This document shows, piece by piece, positions 1 to 6,924 of a stretch of DNA of 24,786 nt. Under the pieces are notes generated by a model that saw nothing but the letters and a program-made list of their open reading frames with translations, was not told the origin of the DNA and ran no database searches. The position numbers were made by a program, and so were the translations under genes. The first letter of the stretch is position 1. Each line of letters opens with the position of its first letter. Origin of the DNA: an uncultured Duncaniella sp. (GTDB lineage: Bacteria; Bacteroidota; Bacteroidia; Bacteroidales; Muribaculaceae); the NCBI GenBank assembly GCA_910588795.1, contig CAJURI010000038.1, forward strand, positions 1-24,786. The letters run 5' to 3'.

Positions 1-966
1 TGTTATCCCTAATATTTCAAATTGGTCAGGACAATATTTGTCGAGAAAGGTAATAGGTACTCCCATTGCCCCATCGTAGTCGGATGGAATTGCATCCGTA
101 TATGGAACTTCGATTGCATCATAATTGTCATAATGAGCATATCCTTTTCCACGAATATCCTTATGTTTGGAATACATTATATTTTCTTCCATTGTCATAA
201 GAGATAGAGGCTGATGGCGACGACCGTGGTCTAAGTTGGTGAACCAACAGCAATTTCGGAACTTAACTAAACCGGTAGAATCATCTTTTACACCAGAAGC
301 ATACTCTCGTTCTCCTACAGGTCGAAAATAGGCATTGCCGTTATGAAATCCATTTCCAAGCCAAATTTTATTATCCTTGATGAGGGGAAATACCTCCCGA
401 TAAGTCAAGGCATTCATATTGCCAATGATAACAAATTTCTTATCTGCTTCTACTATCCATAAAAGGAATTCGCGGAACAGAGAAAATGGTGGGTTTGTGA
501 CAATGATGTCGGCTTCATCACGCAGGCGCGTGACTTCTTCACTGCGAAAATCTCCATCACCGTCAAGATAACGCCATTCAAGGTCATGGAAATCTATCCG
601 TCCGTCACCGTCAATGTCATGATCGAGTACAAAAATCTTTCCACGAACAGATGTTTTGTTCGGGTCAAACTGTGGTGCATCCTGCTCAAAAAGGGATGGC
701 TGATAAGGAGTCTTGTATTTCTTGCTCTCCGGCGCGTATGATGTGGAAATCAGTTTCTTCAGGCCAAGTGTCTGAAAGTGTTGTGCGAAATAAAGAGTGA
801 AGTTACTCCATTCCGGGTCATCACAGGGCAACAAGATAGTTTTTCCACGGAACACATCAGGGTTAAATTCGAGATAGGCGTTTATCTCACGCTCAATATC
901 GTAATATTGAGTATAGAATTCATCATTCTTGGCGGCTTTGGCCGCTGACAGAGATTCGTTGGCCAT
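1..966 (-). CDS. EcoRI-family adenine-specific DNA methyltransferase (partial, runs off left edge)
   Basis: Translating the minus strand from the ATG at 966 gives 322 open codons with no stop before the window edge, so the C-terminus is missing. The protein carries the amino-methyltransferase motif IV as TNPPFS (about residues 156-161), preceded by DEADIIV, and an N-terminal LLPCDDPEWSNF segment followed by a Tyr/Phe-rich helix, the layout known from the M.EcoRI-like family (Pfam EcoRI_methylase). Such enzymes transfer a methyl group from S-adenosylmethionine to N6 of adenine in a specific duplex site. The start lies 2 nt after the stop of the upstream HTH gene, so the two are almost certainly cotranscribed. 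No restriction endonuclease is visible; one could lie beyond the edge, or the enzyme could be a solitary methylase. The family call is from recognised motifs; target sequence and role are unknown. Confidence 0.85.
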   Translation of the reverse strand, partial: MANESLSAAKAAKNDEFYTQYYDIEREINAYLEFNPDVFRGKTILLPCDDPEWSNFTLYFAQHFQTLGLKKLISTSYAPESKKYKTPYQPSLFEQDAPQFDPNKTSVRGKIFVLDHDIDGDGRIDFHDLEWRYLDGDGDFRSEEVTRLRDEADIIVTNPPFSLFREFLLWIVEADKKFVIIGNMNALTYREVFPLIKDNKIWLGNGFHNGNAYFRPVGEREYASGVKDDSTGLVKFRNCCWFTNLDHGRRHQPLSLMTMEENIMYSKHKDIRGKGYAHYDNYDAIEVPYTDAIPSDYDGAMGVPITFLDKYCPDQFEILGIT

Positions 967-968
967 GA

Positions 969-1232
969 TTAGACGGAGATTATGGATTTGCCGAAAAATG
1001 CCGACAGCATGGCAAGTGTGGAGACAGTGAAATTATGCTGTCCGCTCAGCCATCGGGTTATCTCGCTCGGGCGTTTCCCTATCTGGTCGGCAAACTGCTT
1101 CTTTGAAAGTCCGCGCTCCTGCATAAGGGCGTCTATTTTATTGGATATTGCGAAAGACAGGTCAATCTCTTCCTTTATTTCAGGTGGCACCTGGCCAACC
1201 ATTTCTCGGTATCTGTTTCTAATATCCTTCAT
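969..1232 (-). CDS. XRE-family helix-turn-helix protein, probable antitoxin
   Basis: An 87-residue protein. The N-terminal 30 residues are charged and helical (KDIRNRYREMVGQVPPEIKEE). Residues about 33-85 form an XRE/Cro-type DNA-binding domain: QERGLSKKQFADQIGKRPSE is the helix-turn-helix and ITRWLSGQHNFTVSTLAMLS the following helices. Its ATG overlaps the TGA of the upstream toxin-like gene by 4 nt (ATGA), typical of translational coupling in type II toxin-antitoxin pairs in the HigB-HigA gene order (toxin first). It probably neutralises the upstream protein and represses the operon through the inverted repeat at 1742-1759. Because a methyltransferase follows within 2 nt, a role as controller protein of a modification system is the main alternative. 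Confidence 0.8.
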   Translation of the reverse strand: MKDIRNRYREMVGQVPPEIKEEIDLSFAISNKIDALMQERGLSKKQFADQIGKRPSEITRWLSGQHNFTVSTLAMLSAFFGKSIISV

Positions 1233-1699
1233 AGCTTAAATGTTTTGTCGGTTTCTATTGTCTTGGATGTTACTGTTACTGTTCCGTCACGTTGCCCCTC
1301 TTTCAACAGTTCCTCAAATTTCTGTAAAGTCAGGACATATCCTCGCAACGAATCATCTTCCTCATATGTACGCGAATTTTTGACACCTCCGTTGCCGAGA
1401 ATAAGAATCCGGTCGGAAAGGCGCAGACAGTATAGACGGAGTTTTGAACGAAGCACAGGAATAGCCACCACAGAATCACGCATCTTACCCTCGGGACGGA
1501 AGAAACGTTCCAGCGCACCTTCATCGGCAATTTTATCTAAAATTTGTACTATGCGCAATAAGTCCTTATTCAATTGAGCATCTTCAATGAATTTGGAATA
1601 AAAACGCTCGTATTCAGTCTCGGATTCTTCTGAGAACTGAATGGTGTAAATTGTACACTTGTCAGTGCCGTTGACTAAAACCAGTTCTACTTCGCTCAT
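1229..1699 (-). CDS. RelE/HigB-like toxin candidate
   Basis: A 156-residue protein. The frame is open upstream to a TTG at 1738, but that stretch contains the -7 promoter element; the ATG at 1699 has a good Shine-Dalgarno (AAAAGGA at 1714-1708, 8 nt away) and is preferred. The C-terminal half resembles RelE/ParE-fold toxins: EGALERFFRPEGKMRDSVVA, then VLRSKLRLYCLRLSDRILIL (strands of the ribonuclease fold) and a terminal helix LTLQKFEELLKE. The protein is longer than a typical 90-115 residue RelE toxin because of extra N- and C-terminal segments. It is first in the operon and overlaps the HTH gene by 4 nt, supporting a toxin-antitoxin assignment. Ribosome-dependent mRNA cleavage would be the family expectation; no catalytic residue can be assigned with certainty. 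Confidence 0.65.
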   Translation of the reverse strand: MSEVELVLVNGTDKCTIYTIQFSEESETEYERFYSKFIEDAQLNKDLLRIVQILDKIADEGALERFFRPEGKMRDSVVAIPVLRSKLRLYCLRLSDRILILGNGGVKNSRTYEEDDSLRGYVLTLQKFEELLKEGQRDGTVTVTSKTIETDKTFKL

Positions 1700-1724
1700 A
1701 TCTATAGTCCTTTTAATTATAACG

Positions 1725-1759
1725 TAAAGGTACGACAATTATTTCACATAAATGTGAAA
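1725..1759 (-). promoter_or_regulatory. Promoter and palindromic operator of the toxin/HTH/methyltransferase operon
   Basis: On the minus strand a -7-like TACCTTTA lies at 1732-1725 (7 of 8 matches to TAnnTTTG), about 26 nt upstream of the chosen ATG. Immediately upstream is a perfect inverted repeat, TTTCACAT-AA-ATGTGAAA (1742-1759), covering the place of the -33 element. This is the arrangement expected for autorepression by the HTH protein encoded in the operon. Binding is inferred, not shown. Confidence 0.55.
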
Positions 1760-1849
1760 CGTCGAGATTTTTTCTGTGTGCGTGCAATCAGTTCATACGT
1801 TAGTACATCCATACGTTAGTATGTCCTCTCAATTCCTATTTTATCAATA

Positions 1850-1877
1850 GAGGCTGCGCCTATTTTGACACAGCCTC
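1850..1877 (-). terminator. Hairpin downstream of lipoprotein gene, possible terminator
   Basis: GAGGCTG (1850-1856) and CAGCCTC (1871-1877) form a 7-bp stem, extendable by a wobble and a GC pair on the minus strand, 37 nt past the lipoprotein stop. There is no clean T tract on the minus strand (CTATTGATAA follows); the plus strand has a T-rich tail instead. It could end either transcript. Confidence 0.45.
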
Positions 1878-1914
1878 CTCTTGTTTCGGTTTAATATTTC
1901 TTACTTGTATCTTT

Positions 1915-2376
1915 TTACTTGTATCTTTCCCAAGTCCAGAGATCGTAGTAGCCGAATGAGTCATGTCCGTCCCATTCATCCTCGGACGGGTCGTATCCTT
2001 CAGAAGGTATGGCGTACCTCTGCCATACGATTTTGTTTTGAGTGACTGATCTGGCGCGCATCTTTTCGGCCTGAGTATCGCCGTCGTAGTCGATTGTCAT
2101 GTTTACCCAGCCGTCGCTGTAGTTCCAGGTGAGTTGGTAGCTTTCACGGTTGTTCTGATAGTCGGACGAGTTGTCATATCCTGTCCCGGTGCCGCCGACG
2201 TTGATGGTAAGGATGTCGTTGTCACCATCCTGTGCCCAGACTCCGATCAGGATTTTTGCTAAATCATTGCTGTCCGGTTCGTCGTCGTTGTCGCTACAGC
2301 TGATGATGGCCATGGACATGGCAACGCATACTGCTAAAGCGAACAGAGATTTCAGGTTCAGAATTTTGTGTCTCAT
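1915..2376 (-). CDS. Small lipoprotein, lipocalin-like, probably surface exposed
   Basis: A 153-residue protein. The frame extends upstream to 2559, but the extension has no signal sequence and covers structured non-coding DNA; the ATG at 2376 directly begins a lipoprotein signal peptide (KILNLKSLFALAVCVAMSMA) with lipobox IISC, placing the acylated cysteine at residue 27. The following residues SDNDDEPD are strongly acidic, resembling the Bacteroidota lipoprotein export signal that sends lipoproteins to the cell surface. The mature part (LIGVWAQDGDNDILTINVGG, then alternating Tyr/Trp/Thr-rich strands) looks like a small beta-barrel of the lipocalin-like type. No enzymatic residues are apparent and function is unknown. 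It is monocistronic, with a long and unusually structured upstream region. Confidence 0.8.
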   Translation of the reverse strand: MRHKILNLKSLFALAVCVAMSMAIISCSDNDDEPDSNDLAKILIGVWAQDGDNDILTINVGGTGTGYDNSSDYQNNRESYQLTWNYSDGWVNMTIDYDGDTQAEKMRARSVTQNKIVWQRYAIPSEGYDPSEDEWDGHDSFGYYDLWTWERYK

Positions 2377-2398
2377 TGTATGAAAATTTTGGTGTCTC

Positions 2399-2575
2399 AC
2401 AATCCCAATGAAACGGTTAGTATAAATGGATATGCAAGGTGTGGGATTGTACTTGTCATATCGGCTTAGCAGGCTTCTCGCATTGCCTTGGTCAGAGATA
2501 TGACAGTACACCCACACCGAACTGCTATATAGTACCCGACACGGGTAGATATAAAGCATCCAATATGGGTGCTAT
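2399..2575 (-). ncRNA. Candidate structured 5' leader or small RNA upstream of the lipoprotein
   Basis: Reading the minus strand from the promoter at 2632-2625: first a 7-bp stem, AGCATCC with GGGTGCT (near 2555-2573); then TACCCG-ACA-CGGGTA (2533-2547), extended by TATAT/ATATA; then a long stem pairing 2497-2518 with 2438-2462 (GGTGTGGG, TGTACT and GTCATATC blocks, 22 pairs interrupted only by 2-nt and 1-nt bulges, loop 34 nt). The same 2442-2450 block (TGGGATTGT on plus) can instead pair over 9 bp with ACAATCCCA at 2399-2407, close to the lipoprotein start. Two exclusive pairings suggest a cis-regulatory switch, but an independent RNA or a decayed repeat element is possible. Confidence 0.45.
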
Positions 2576-2624
2576 TTGTCATTATCTTTCTGACTGTCAG
2601 TATATTTTGCGAGAATTTACTAAG

Positions 2625-2632
2625 CAAAGATA
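2625..2632 (-). promoter_or_regulatory. Bacteroidota -7 element, TATCTTTG
   Basis: TATCTTTG on the minus strand matches TAnnTTTG exactly. No clear TTTG is seen about 20 nt upstream. Transcription from here would give the lipoprotein mRNA a leader of roughly 240 nt containing the structured segment. Confidence 0.45.
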
Positions 2633-2769
2633 ATTCAAATAACACCTTGTTCAGATAATAAGCCGACTCTTCGGCTCTGTTGTTGATTGCAAATTTACTG
2701 CTTTTTGAGTTTCAAGTCAATATATCGGATAAATAATTTAAGTAACTCTTATAAATGGTCGATAGTTAT

Positions 2770-2800
2770 TTTGGATTGGCTTGAAAGATGACTAAATTTG
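2770..2800 (+). promoter_or_regulatory. Promoter of ADP-ribosylglycohydrolase gene
   Basis: TTTG (2770-2773), a 19-nt spacer and TAAATTTG (2793-2800) match both elements of the Bacteroidota housekeeping promoter. The start codon at 2829 would follow a leader of about 22 nt with an A-rich stretch rather than a Shine-Dalgarno. Confidence 0.65.
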
Positions 2801-2828
2801 TGTTCTTGATAATATAAATAAAAATGAT

Positions 2829-3620
2829 ATGCTTGGAGCGATAGCAGGTGATATAATAGGTTCTTTTTATGAGCATGGCGGACTGAAATATTATGATTTC
2901 GATCTGTTCTATCCGAGAAGCCGATTTACTGATGACACGGTGATGACGCTTGCTGTGGCACAATGGCTTATGTCGAGTTCCGAAAAATCCAAGGATGATC
3001 TGATCCGGATCATGCAGTCGTTGGGGCGTAAGTATCCCCGGGCCGGTTACGGCAAGAGTTTCAATGAATGGCTTTGCAGTGATAATCCGCAGCCCTACAA
3101 TAGTTGGGGCAATGGAGCCGCAATGCGGGTTAGTCCCGTAGGGCTGTATGCTGAAACTCTTGACGAGGCTTTGATGCTGGCAAGGATCTCGGCAGAGGTT
3201 TCGCATGATCATCCGGAAGGTGTAGCCGGGGCTCAGGCAGTGGCATCTGCGGTGTGGATGGCTCGCAAAGGGTACACAAAAGATGAAATCAAGGAGTATA
3301 TTTCCGGAGAGTTCGGTTATGACCTTGACAGGTCTATCGATGAGATCCGCCCGACTTATCTGTGGGATGTGTCATGTCAGGGCTCAGTCCCGGAATCGAT
3401 CATTGCTTTTATTGAGGGACGTGACTTTGAGGATGTGATCAGGCTCGCTGTCTCGCTTGGGGGTGACACGGACACTATGGCATGTATAGCCGGCTCTGTA
3501 GCGTCCTGTGTCTATCAGATCCCTGAGTATATTTCCTCGGAGTGTGAGAAGCGTCTGACGCCCGAACTGTTGTCGATACTGCGTGATTTTGAGCTATGCG
3601 TTGTAGAAAGGGATATGTAA
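2829..3620 (+). CDS. ADP-ribosylglycohydrolase family protein (DraG/ARH-like)
   Basis: A 263-residue cytosolic protein with no signal peptide. It begins with the family-typical GAIAGDIIGSFYE, carries the metal-binding motif FTDDTVMT (Thr34-Asp35-Asp36-Thr37), the central SWGNGAAMRVSPVGL, and near the end SLGGDTDTMACIAGS (Asp213 and Asp215). These acidic residues coordinate the two Mg ions in DraG and ARH enzymes, which remove ADP-ribose from protein side chains (or from related ADP-ribose conjugates). All key positions seem intact, so it should be active; the substrate cannot be read from sequence. The length matches the shorter bacterial family members. The gene is monocistronic, with a good promoter just upstream and a strong terminator directly after the stop. 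No ADP-ribosyltransferase partner is visible nearby. Confidence 0.9.
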   Translation: MLGAIAGDIIGSFYEHGGLKYYDFDLFYPRSRFTDDTVMTLAVAQWLMSSSEKSKDDLIRIMQSLGRKYPRAGYGKSFNEWLCSDNPQPYNSWGNGAAMRVSPVGLYAETLDEALMLARISAEVSHDHPEGVAGAQAVASAVWMARKGYTKDEIKEYISGEFGYDLDRSIDEIRPTYLWDVSCQGSVPESIIAFIEGRDFEDVIRLAVSLGGDTDTMACIAGSVASCVYQIPEYISSECEKRLTPELLSILRDFELCVVERDM

Positions 3621-3654
3621 AAAACGTTCCCGGATCTTGATCCGAGAACGTTTT
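3621..3654. terminator. Bidirectional intrinsic terminator
   Basis: AAAACGTTC-C-CGGATC (3621-3636) pairs with GATCCG-A-GAACGTTTT (3639-3654): 15 of 16 positions, with a 2-nt TT between the arms. The A/T-rich ends give a T run on either strand. It follows the glycohydrolase stop with no gap and lies 4 nt past the CCA end of the tRNA on the other strand, so it serves both transcripts. Confidence 0.85.
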
Positions 3655-3658
3655 GACT

Positions 3659-3733
<75 letters not shown>

Positions 3734-3747
3734 ATGTTTTGGTAGTG

Positions 3748-3779
3748 CAAAGGTAGAAACTTTATTTTGAATTGCCAAA
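3748..3779 (-). promoter_or_regulatory. Promoter of tRNA-fMet
   Basis: On the minus strand TTTG (3779-3776), 20-nt spacer, TACCTTTG (3755-3748). The tRNA 5' end at 3733 lies 15 nt downstream of the -7 element. Confidence 0.7.
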
Positions 3780-4089
3780 CATATAGGGCGCATTATGAGT
3801 TAAATTTTATTAATTCCGAACTGGTGTGTTAATGTCAGAGTGGGAAAATTGCGGGGTTGTGGGATCAAGTTGAACGTTGCGGATAATTTTGACTAATAAG
3901 TCAAAGTTTTGAAGGGGCATAACACGCTGATAAGCATAAGCATTACGGCGATTTCAGCACCCGAAATGACTTATACGCCATAATTTTATTGCAAAAATAA
4001 AGCCCGATGCATGGCGCACCGGGCTTTTCGAGTCAGAAATTGTAAGTTAGTTTTTTATAACCTGTTCGCGTTGCAATTTTGTGTTATCC
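3780..4089. other. Intergenic region between tRNA-fMet and the M16 protease gene
   Basis: About 310 bp without a convincing gene. It holds a perfect 7-bp hairpin TTTGACT-AATA-AGTCAAA (3888-3905), a stacked pair of hairpins (3942-3984: ATTACGGCG against CGCCATAAT with one mismatch, enclosing ATTTC/GAAAT), a short tandem ATAAGC, and the protease terminator (3999-4027). No promoter could be assigned to the hairpins. Confidence 0.5.
3999..4027 (-). terminator. Intrinsic terminator of the M16 protease gene
   Basis: AAAGCCCG (3999-4006) pairs with CGGGCTTT (4020-4027) around a 13-nt loop. On the minus strand the stem is followed by a T-rich ATTTTTG tail, 62 nt after the protease stop. Confidence 0.75.
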
Positions 4090-6924
4090 TTATTTTGCGG
4101 GATCGAGGGTCAGTGTGCGGTAGTTGCCCTGAGCGTTGAGAGCCTTCATGAAATCCATGACATCCTGCACGGTGATGGAGTTGACGGTCTCGATGTTGTT
4201 GTTGAAGGTGTCCACACCGTTGATCAGGTAGCCAACGATTGCTCCGAGCCATGGGCCGTTCTTTTCCTTGGCTTCGGTGAAGCTCTTGACCATATATTCT
4301 TTGATCGGGTTCAGCTCTTCCGCTGTCACGTCACTCTCCATAGCCTTGTACTGGCTCTTGATGAAGTCGAGAACTTCTTTTTTCATCTCTGGTTTCATGG
4401 GGAATGATGTCGATATCGATACCGGGTTGAGGCCCATGCGAGCGGCGGAGCCTGATGCGCCGATTGAGTAGACGGCACCCATGTCTTCACGCACTGTCTT
4501 GAGCAGACGGTTGGTGAGGATCTGTCCGGCTATCGATGCGAGCTGAGCGTTCTTTGTGGTGTACTCCATGTCACCTATTTCCGCGATCGCTGCAAGTGTC
4601 TGCGGGGTTGTCATCTCGGCTGTGAAGCTGTCATCGGCGGATCCGGGCAGCATGAACAGTTCGGGATTGTACTTCTCGATCTTTTTGACTGCAGTCTTCG
4701 GGTTGCCGGGGAGGGATGCAATGTAGGTCTCAACGAGCGGCTTAAGAGTGTTGAGGTCAATATTGCCGATGAATACGAATGTATAATCAGCAACATTGGC
4801 GGTCATGTCTTTGGCGATTTTGAGGGCCTGTTCGCGTGATGCAGCCTCTACATCGGCAGGTGTCACAGATTTGAGGTACGGTGAATTGTACCAGGTGCGT
4901 ATCATCTTGTCGGAGAAGATATGCTGGGGGTTCTTTTCCTGATTGGCAAGAGCGGCAGATACTGCTTTCTGCATGGCGGCGAATTCGTTGGCATCAAGAT
5001 TGATGTCGGTGAATGTCATGTAGAGAAGTTCCATCATGGTGGGGAGGTCTTTGGGAGTCGATGCTCCTGTGACGGACCTGGAGTATTCATTGAACTGAAC
5101 GCTCACACCGGCCACTTTGCCTGAGAGGTATTTGCTGAGGTCGTTGGAATTATATGTTCCGAGACCCATGTTGCCCATGATGTTGCCAAGAAGAAGAAGT
5201 GTGGGTATATACTCTTGGGAGTACTCTGATGTTCCTCCGAGAGCCTGTGCGACCATACAGACTTCGTCCTCCTTGAATTTTGTGGGTTTGACGATTACTT
5301 TTGCACCGTTGGAGAGAGTCCATTCGGTAGTGCCCCACTGCTTGTTTTCGTTGGTCGATACAATCTTGCCGGGTTTGGGAGCAGCGGTGATCAGCGGTTC
5401 CATCTTGAAGTTGTCGACAAAAGGAGCTATCTCTTCAGCGTCAACAGCGGCGAGAGCGGATGTGAGTTCCTCTTTTGTCGGGATCTTTGTGTCCTCCTTT
5501 TCAGGGGCGAGTATCATTATGGCGCGGTTGTCCGGAGTGACCATTTTAGCAAAGGTCTCATTGATCAGTGCGAGCGGGGTGAGATTGGCTATCTGCTGCA
5601 TGAGAGGCCATTCGACCTCTATGCCCGGGATGGGATCGTTGTCGATGAAGTTGCGAACATATTCTTTGACGAATGATTCGTTCTCGCGGGTCGCGCGGTT
5701 GTTGTATGCGCTTTCGTAGGATGATATCATGTTGTTGCGCACACGGTCATATTCGCTCTGTGTGAAGCCTCCGCGGGCGGCGCGAAGTATCTCGCGGTAG
5801 ACGGCCTGCAGGGGCACAATAATGTCGTTGCCCTTTGCCACTGCTGTGCCTGAGAGTGCGTCCTTGGTCTTGGCAACGATGTATTCGCCATATCCGGCAC
5901 TTGCTCCTCCGAACGGAGCGTCGGGGTGGGATGAAATGTCGGCGAGACGGTTGTTGAGCATGCCGAGCGCCATGCTTCTGACATATCCGTTGATGAAATA
6001 TGCCATGGTGTTCTTAATGTTGTCGGGTGTGGGGTCGGTGAGGAACATTATCTGTCCTACGAGCTGTTTCTGTTCGGGGTCGGACCCTATGCCGAAGAGT
6101 GTTCCTTTGTGGTCAGGAACCTGTTCGTAAGTGCGTGGCTTGGCGTTGGCCGGCATTTCGATAGATGAGAACATCTCTTTGATCTTGTTCTCGATGCGGT
6201 CGACGTCGATGTCACCTACGACTATCACGGCCTGCTGGTCAGGGCGATACCATGCTTCATAGTAGTCGCGGAGAACCTGCGGGGGGAAGTTGTCGACCAC
6301 CTCCATTGTGCCGATCGGGAGGCGACGGCCATATTTGGTGGTAGGTAAGAGCTCAGGGAGTATCTTCTCGAAAATGCGCATCTGTCCCTGCATGGATCTG
6401 CGCCACTCTTCATGTATGACACCTCTTTCCTTGTCGATCTCCTTGGGGTCGAGAGTGAGGTCGTTGGCCCAGTCATGGAGTATAAGGAGGCATGAGTCCT
6501 GAACGCTTTCGCGAGCGATGGGTACATTGGATATATTGTAGACAGTCTCGTCGATTGAGGTGTAGGCGTTGAGGTTCTGTCCGAACTTCACTCCGATTGA
6601 TTCGAGCCAGTCGCGAAGCAGATTGTCGGGGAAGTTGGTCGTGCCGTTGAAGCACATGTGCTCGAGGAAGTGAGCGAGGCCTCTCTGGTTCTCTTCTTCG
6701 AGCGCGGAGCCCACTTTCTGTGCGATATAGAAATCGGCCTGTCCTTTGGGGTATTCGTTGTGACGGATATAGTAGGTTAATCCGTTGGGTAGATGACCGA
6801 TGCGCACGTCCTTGTCGACAGGGAGTGGCTGAGTCATGGGGTTCTGTTGCTGGGCGTATGCCACAGACGGTAGCATGACAAGAGTCATGAGTGCGAACAG
6901 AGCCGTTCGTAAAAGATTTTTCAT
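4090..6924 (-). CDS. M16 family zinc metalloprotease (pitrilysin-like, two-domain)
   Basis: A 944-residue secreted protease. Residues 1-24 are a Sec signal peptide (FALMTLVMLPSVAYA, cleavage near AYA-QQ), so it acts in the periplasm or is exported. The inverted zinc motif HFLEH lies at residues 85-89 (His85 and His89 bind zinc, Glu88 is the catalytic base); Glu166 in DKERGVIHEE is the expected third ligand 77 residues on. The second half, from about residue 520 (TEWTLSNGAKVIVKPTKFKE), repeats the fold without HxxEH, as in full-length M16 enzymes where both halves enclose the substrate. Family members degrade oligopeptides. The start ATG at 6924 directly begins the signal peptide. It appears monocistronic: the upstream integrase is nearly 300 bp away and a terminator follows. 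No disruption is seen. Confidence 0.93.
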   Translation of the reverse strand: MKNLLRTALFALMTLVMLPSVAYAQQQNPMTQPLPVDKDVRIGHLPNGLTYYIRHNEYPKGQADFYIAQKVGSALEEENQRGLAHFLEHMCFNGTTNFPDNLLRDWLESIGVKFGQNLNAYTSIDETVYNISNVPIARESVQDSCLLILHDWANDLTLDPKEIDKERGVIHEEWRRSMQGQMRIFEKILPELLPTTKYGRRLPIGTMEVVDNFPPQVLRDYYEAWYRPDQQAVIVVGDIDVDRIENKIKEMFSSIEMPANAKPRTYEQVPDHKGTLFGIGSDPEQKQLVGQIMFLTDPTPDNIKNTMAYFINGYVRSMALGMLNNRLADISSHPDAPFGGASAGYGEYIVAKTKDALSGTAVAKGNDIIVPLQAVYREILRAARGGFTQSEYDRVRNNMISSYESAYNNRATRENESFVKEYVRNFIDNDPIPGIEVEWPLMQQIANLTPLALINETFAKMVTPDNRAIMILAPEKEDTKIPTKEELTSALAAVDAEEIAPFVDNFKMEPLITAAPKPGKIVSTNENKQWGTTEWTLSNGAKVIVKPTKFKEDEVCMVAQALGGTSEYSQEYIPTLLLLGNIMGNMGLGTYNSNDLSKYLSGKVAGVSVQFNEYSRSVTGASTPKDLPTMMELLYMTFTDINLDANEFAAMQKAVSAALANQEKNPQHIFSDKMIRTWYNSPYLKSVTPADVEAASREQALKIAKDMTANVADYTFVFIGNIDLNTLKPLVETYIASLPGNPKTAVKKIEKYNPELFMLPGSADDSFTAEMTTPQTLAAIAEIGDMEYTTKNAQLASIAGQILTNRLLKTVREDMGAVYSIGASGSAARMGLNPVSISTSFPMKPEMKKEVLDFIKSQYKAMESDVTAEELNPIKEYMVKSFTEAKEKNGPWLGAIVGYLINGVDTFNNNIETVNSITVQDVMDFMKALNAQGNYRTLTLDPAK

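Larger units (their letters stand above)
2377..2828. other. Intergenic region with structured leader and divergent promoters
   Basis: About 450 bp without a gene. It holds a minus-strand -7 element (2632-2625), three hairpins between 2438 and 2575, a small hairpin AGCCGA-CTCT-TCGGCT (2661-2676) and the plus-strand promoter of the ADP-ribosylglycohydrolase gene (2770-2800). The short open frames here lack a ribosome-binding site and recognisable composition. Confidence 0.6.

Noticed and set aside
2377..2559. N-terminal extension of the lipoprotein frame
   Set aside because: It would bury the lipoprotein signal peptide internally and it covers the structured non-coding segment.
5117..5719. 200-codon plus-strand frame opposite the M16 protease
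   Set aside because: Ser/Arg-rich antisense shadow of a conserved gene.
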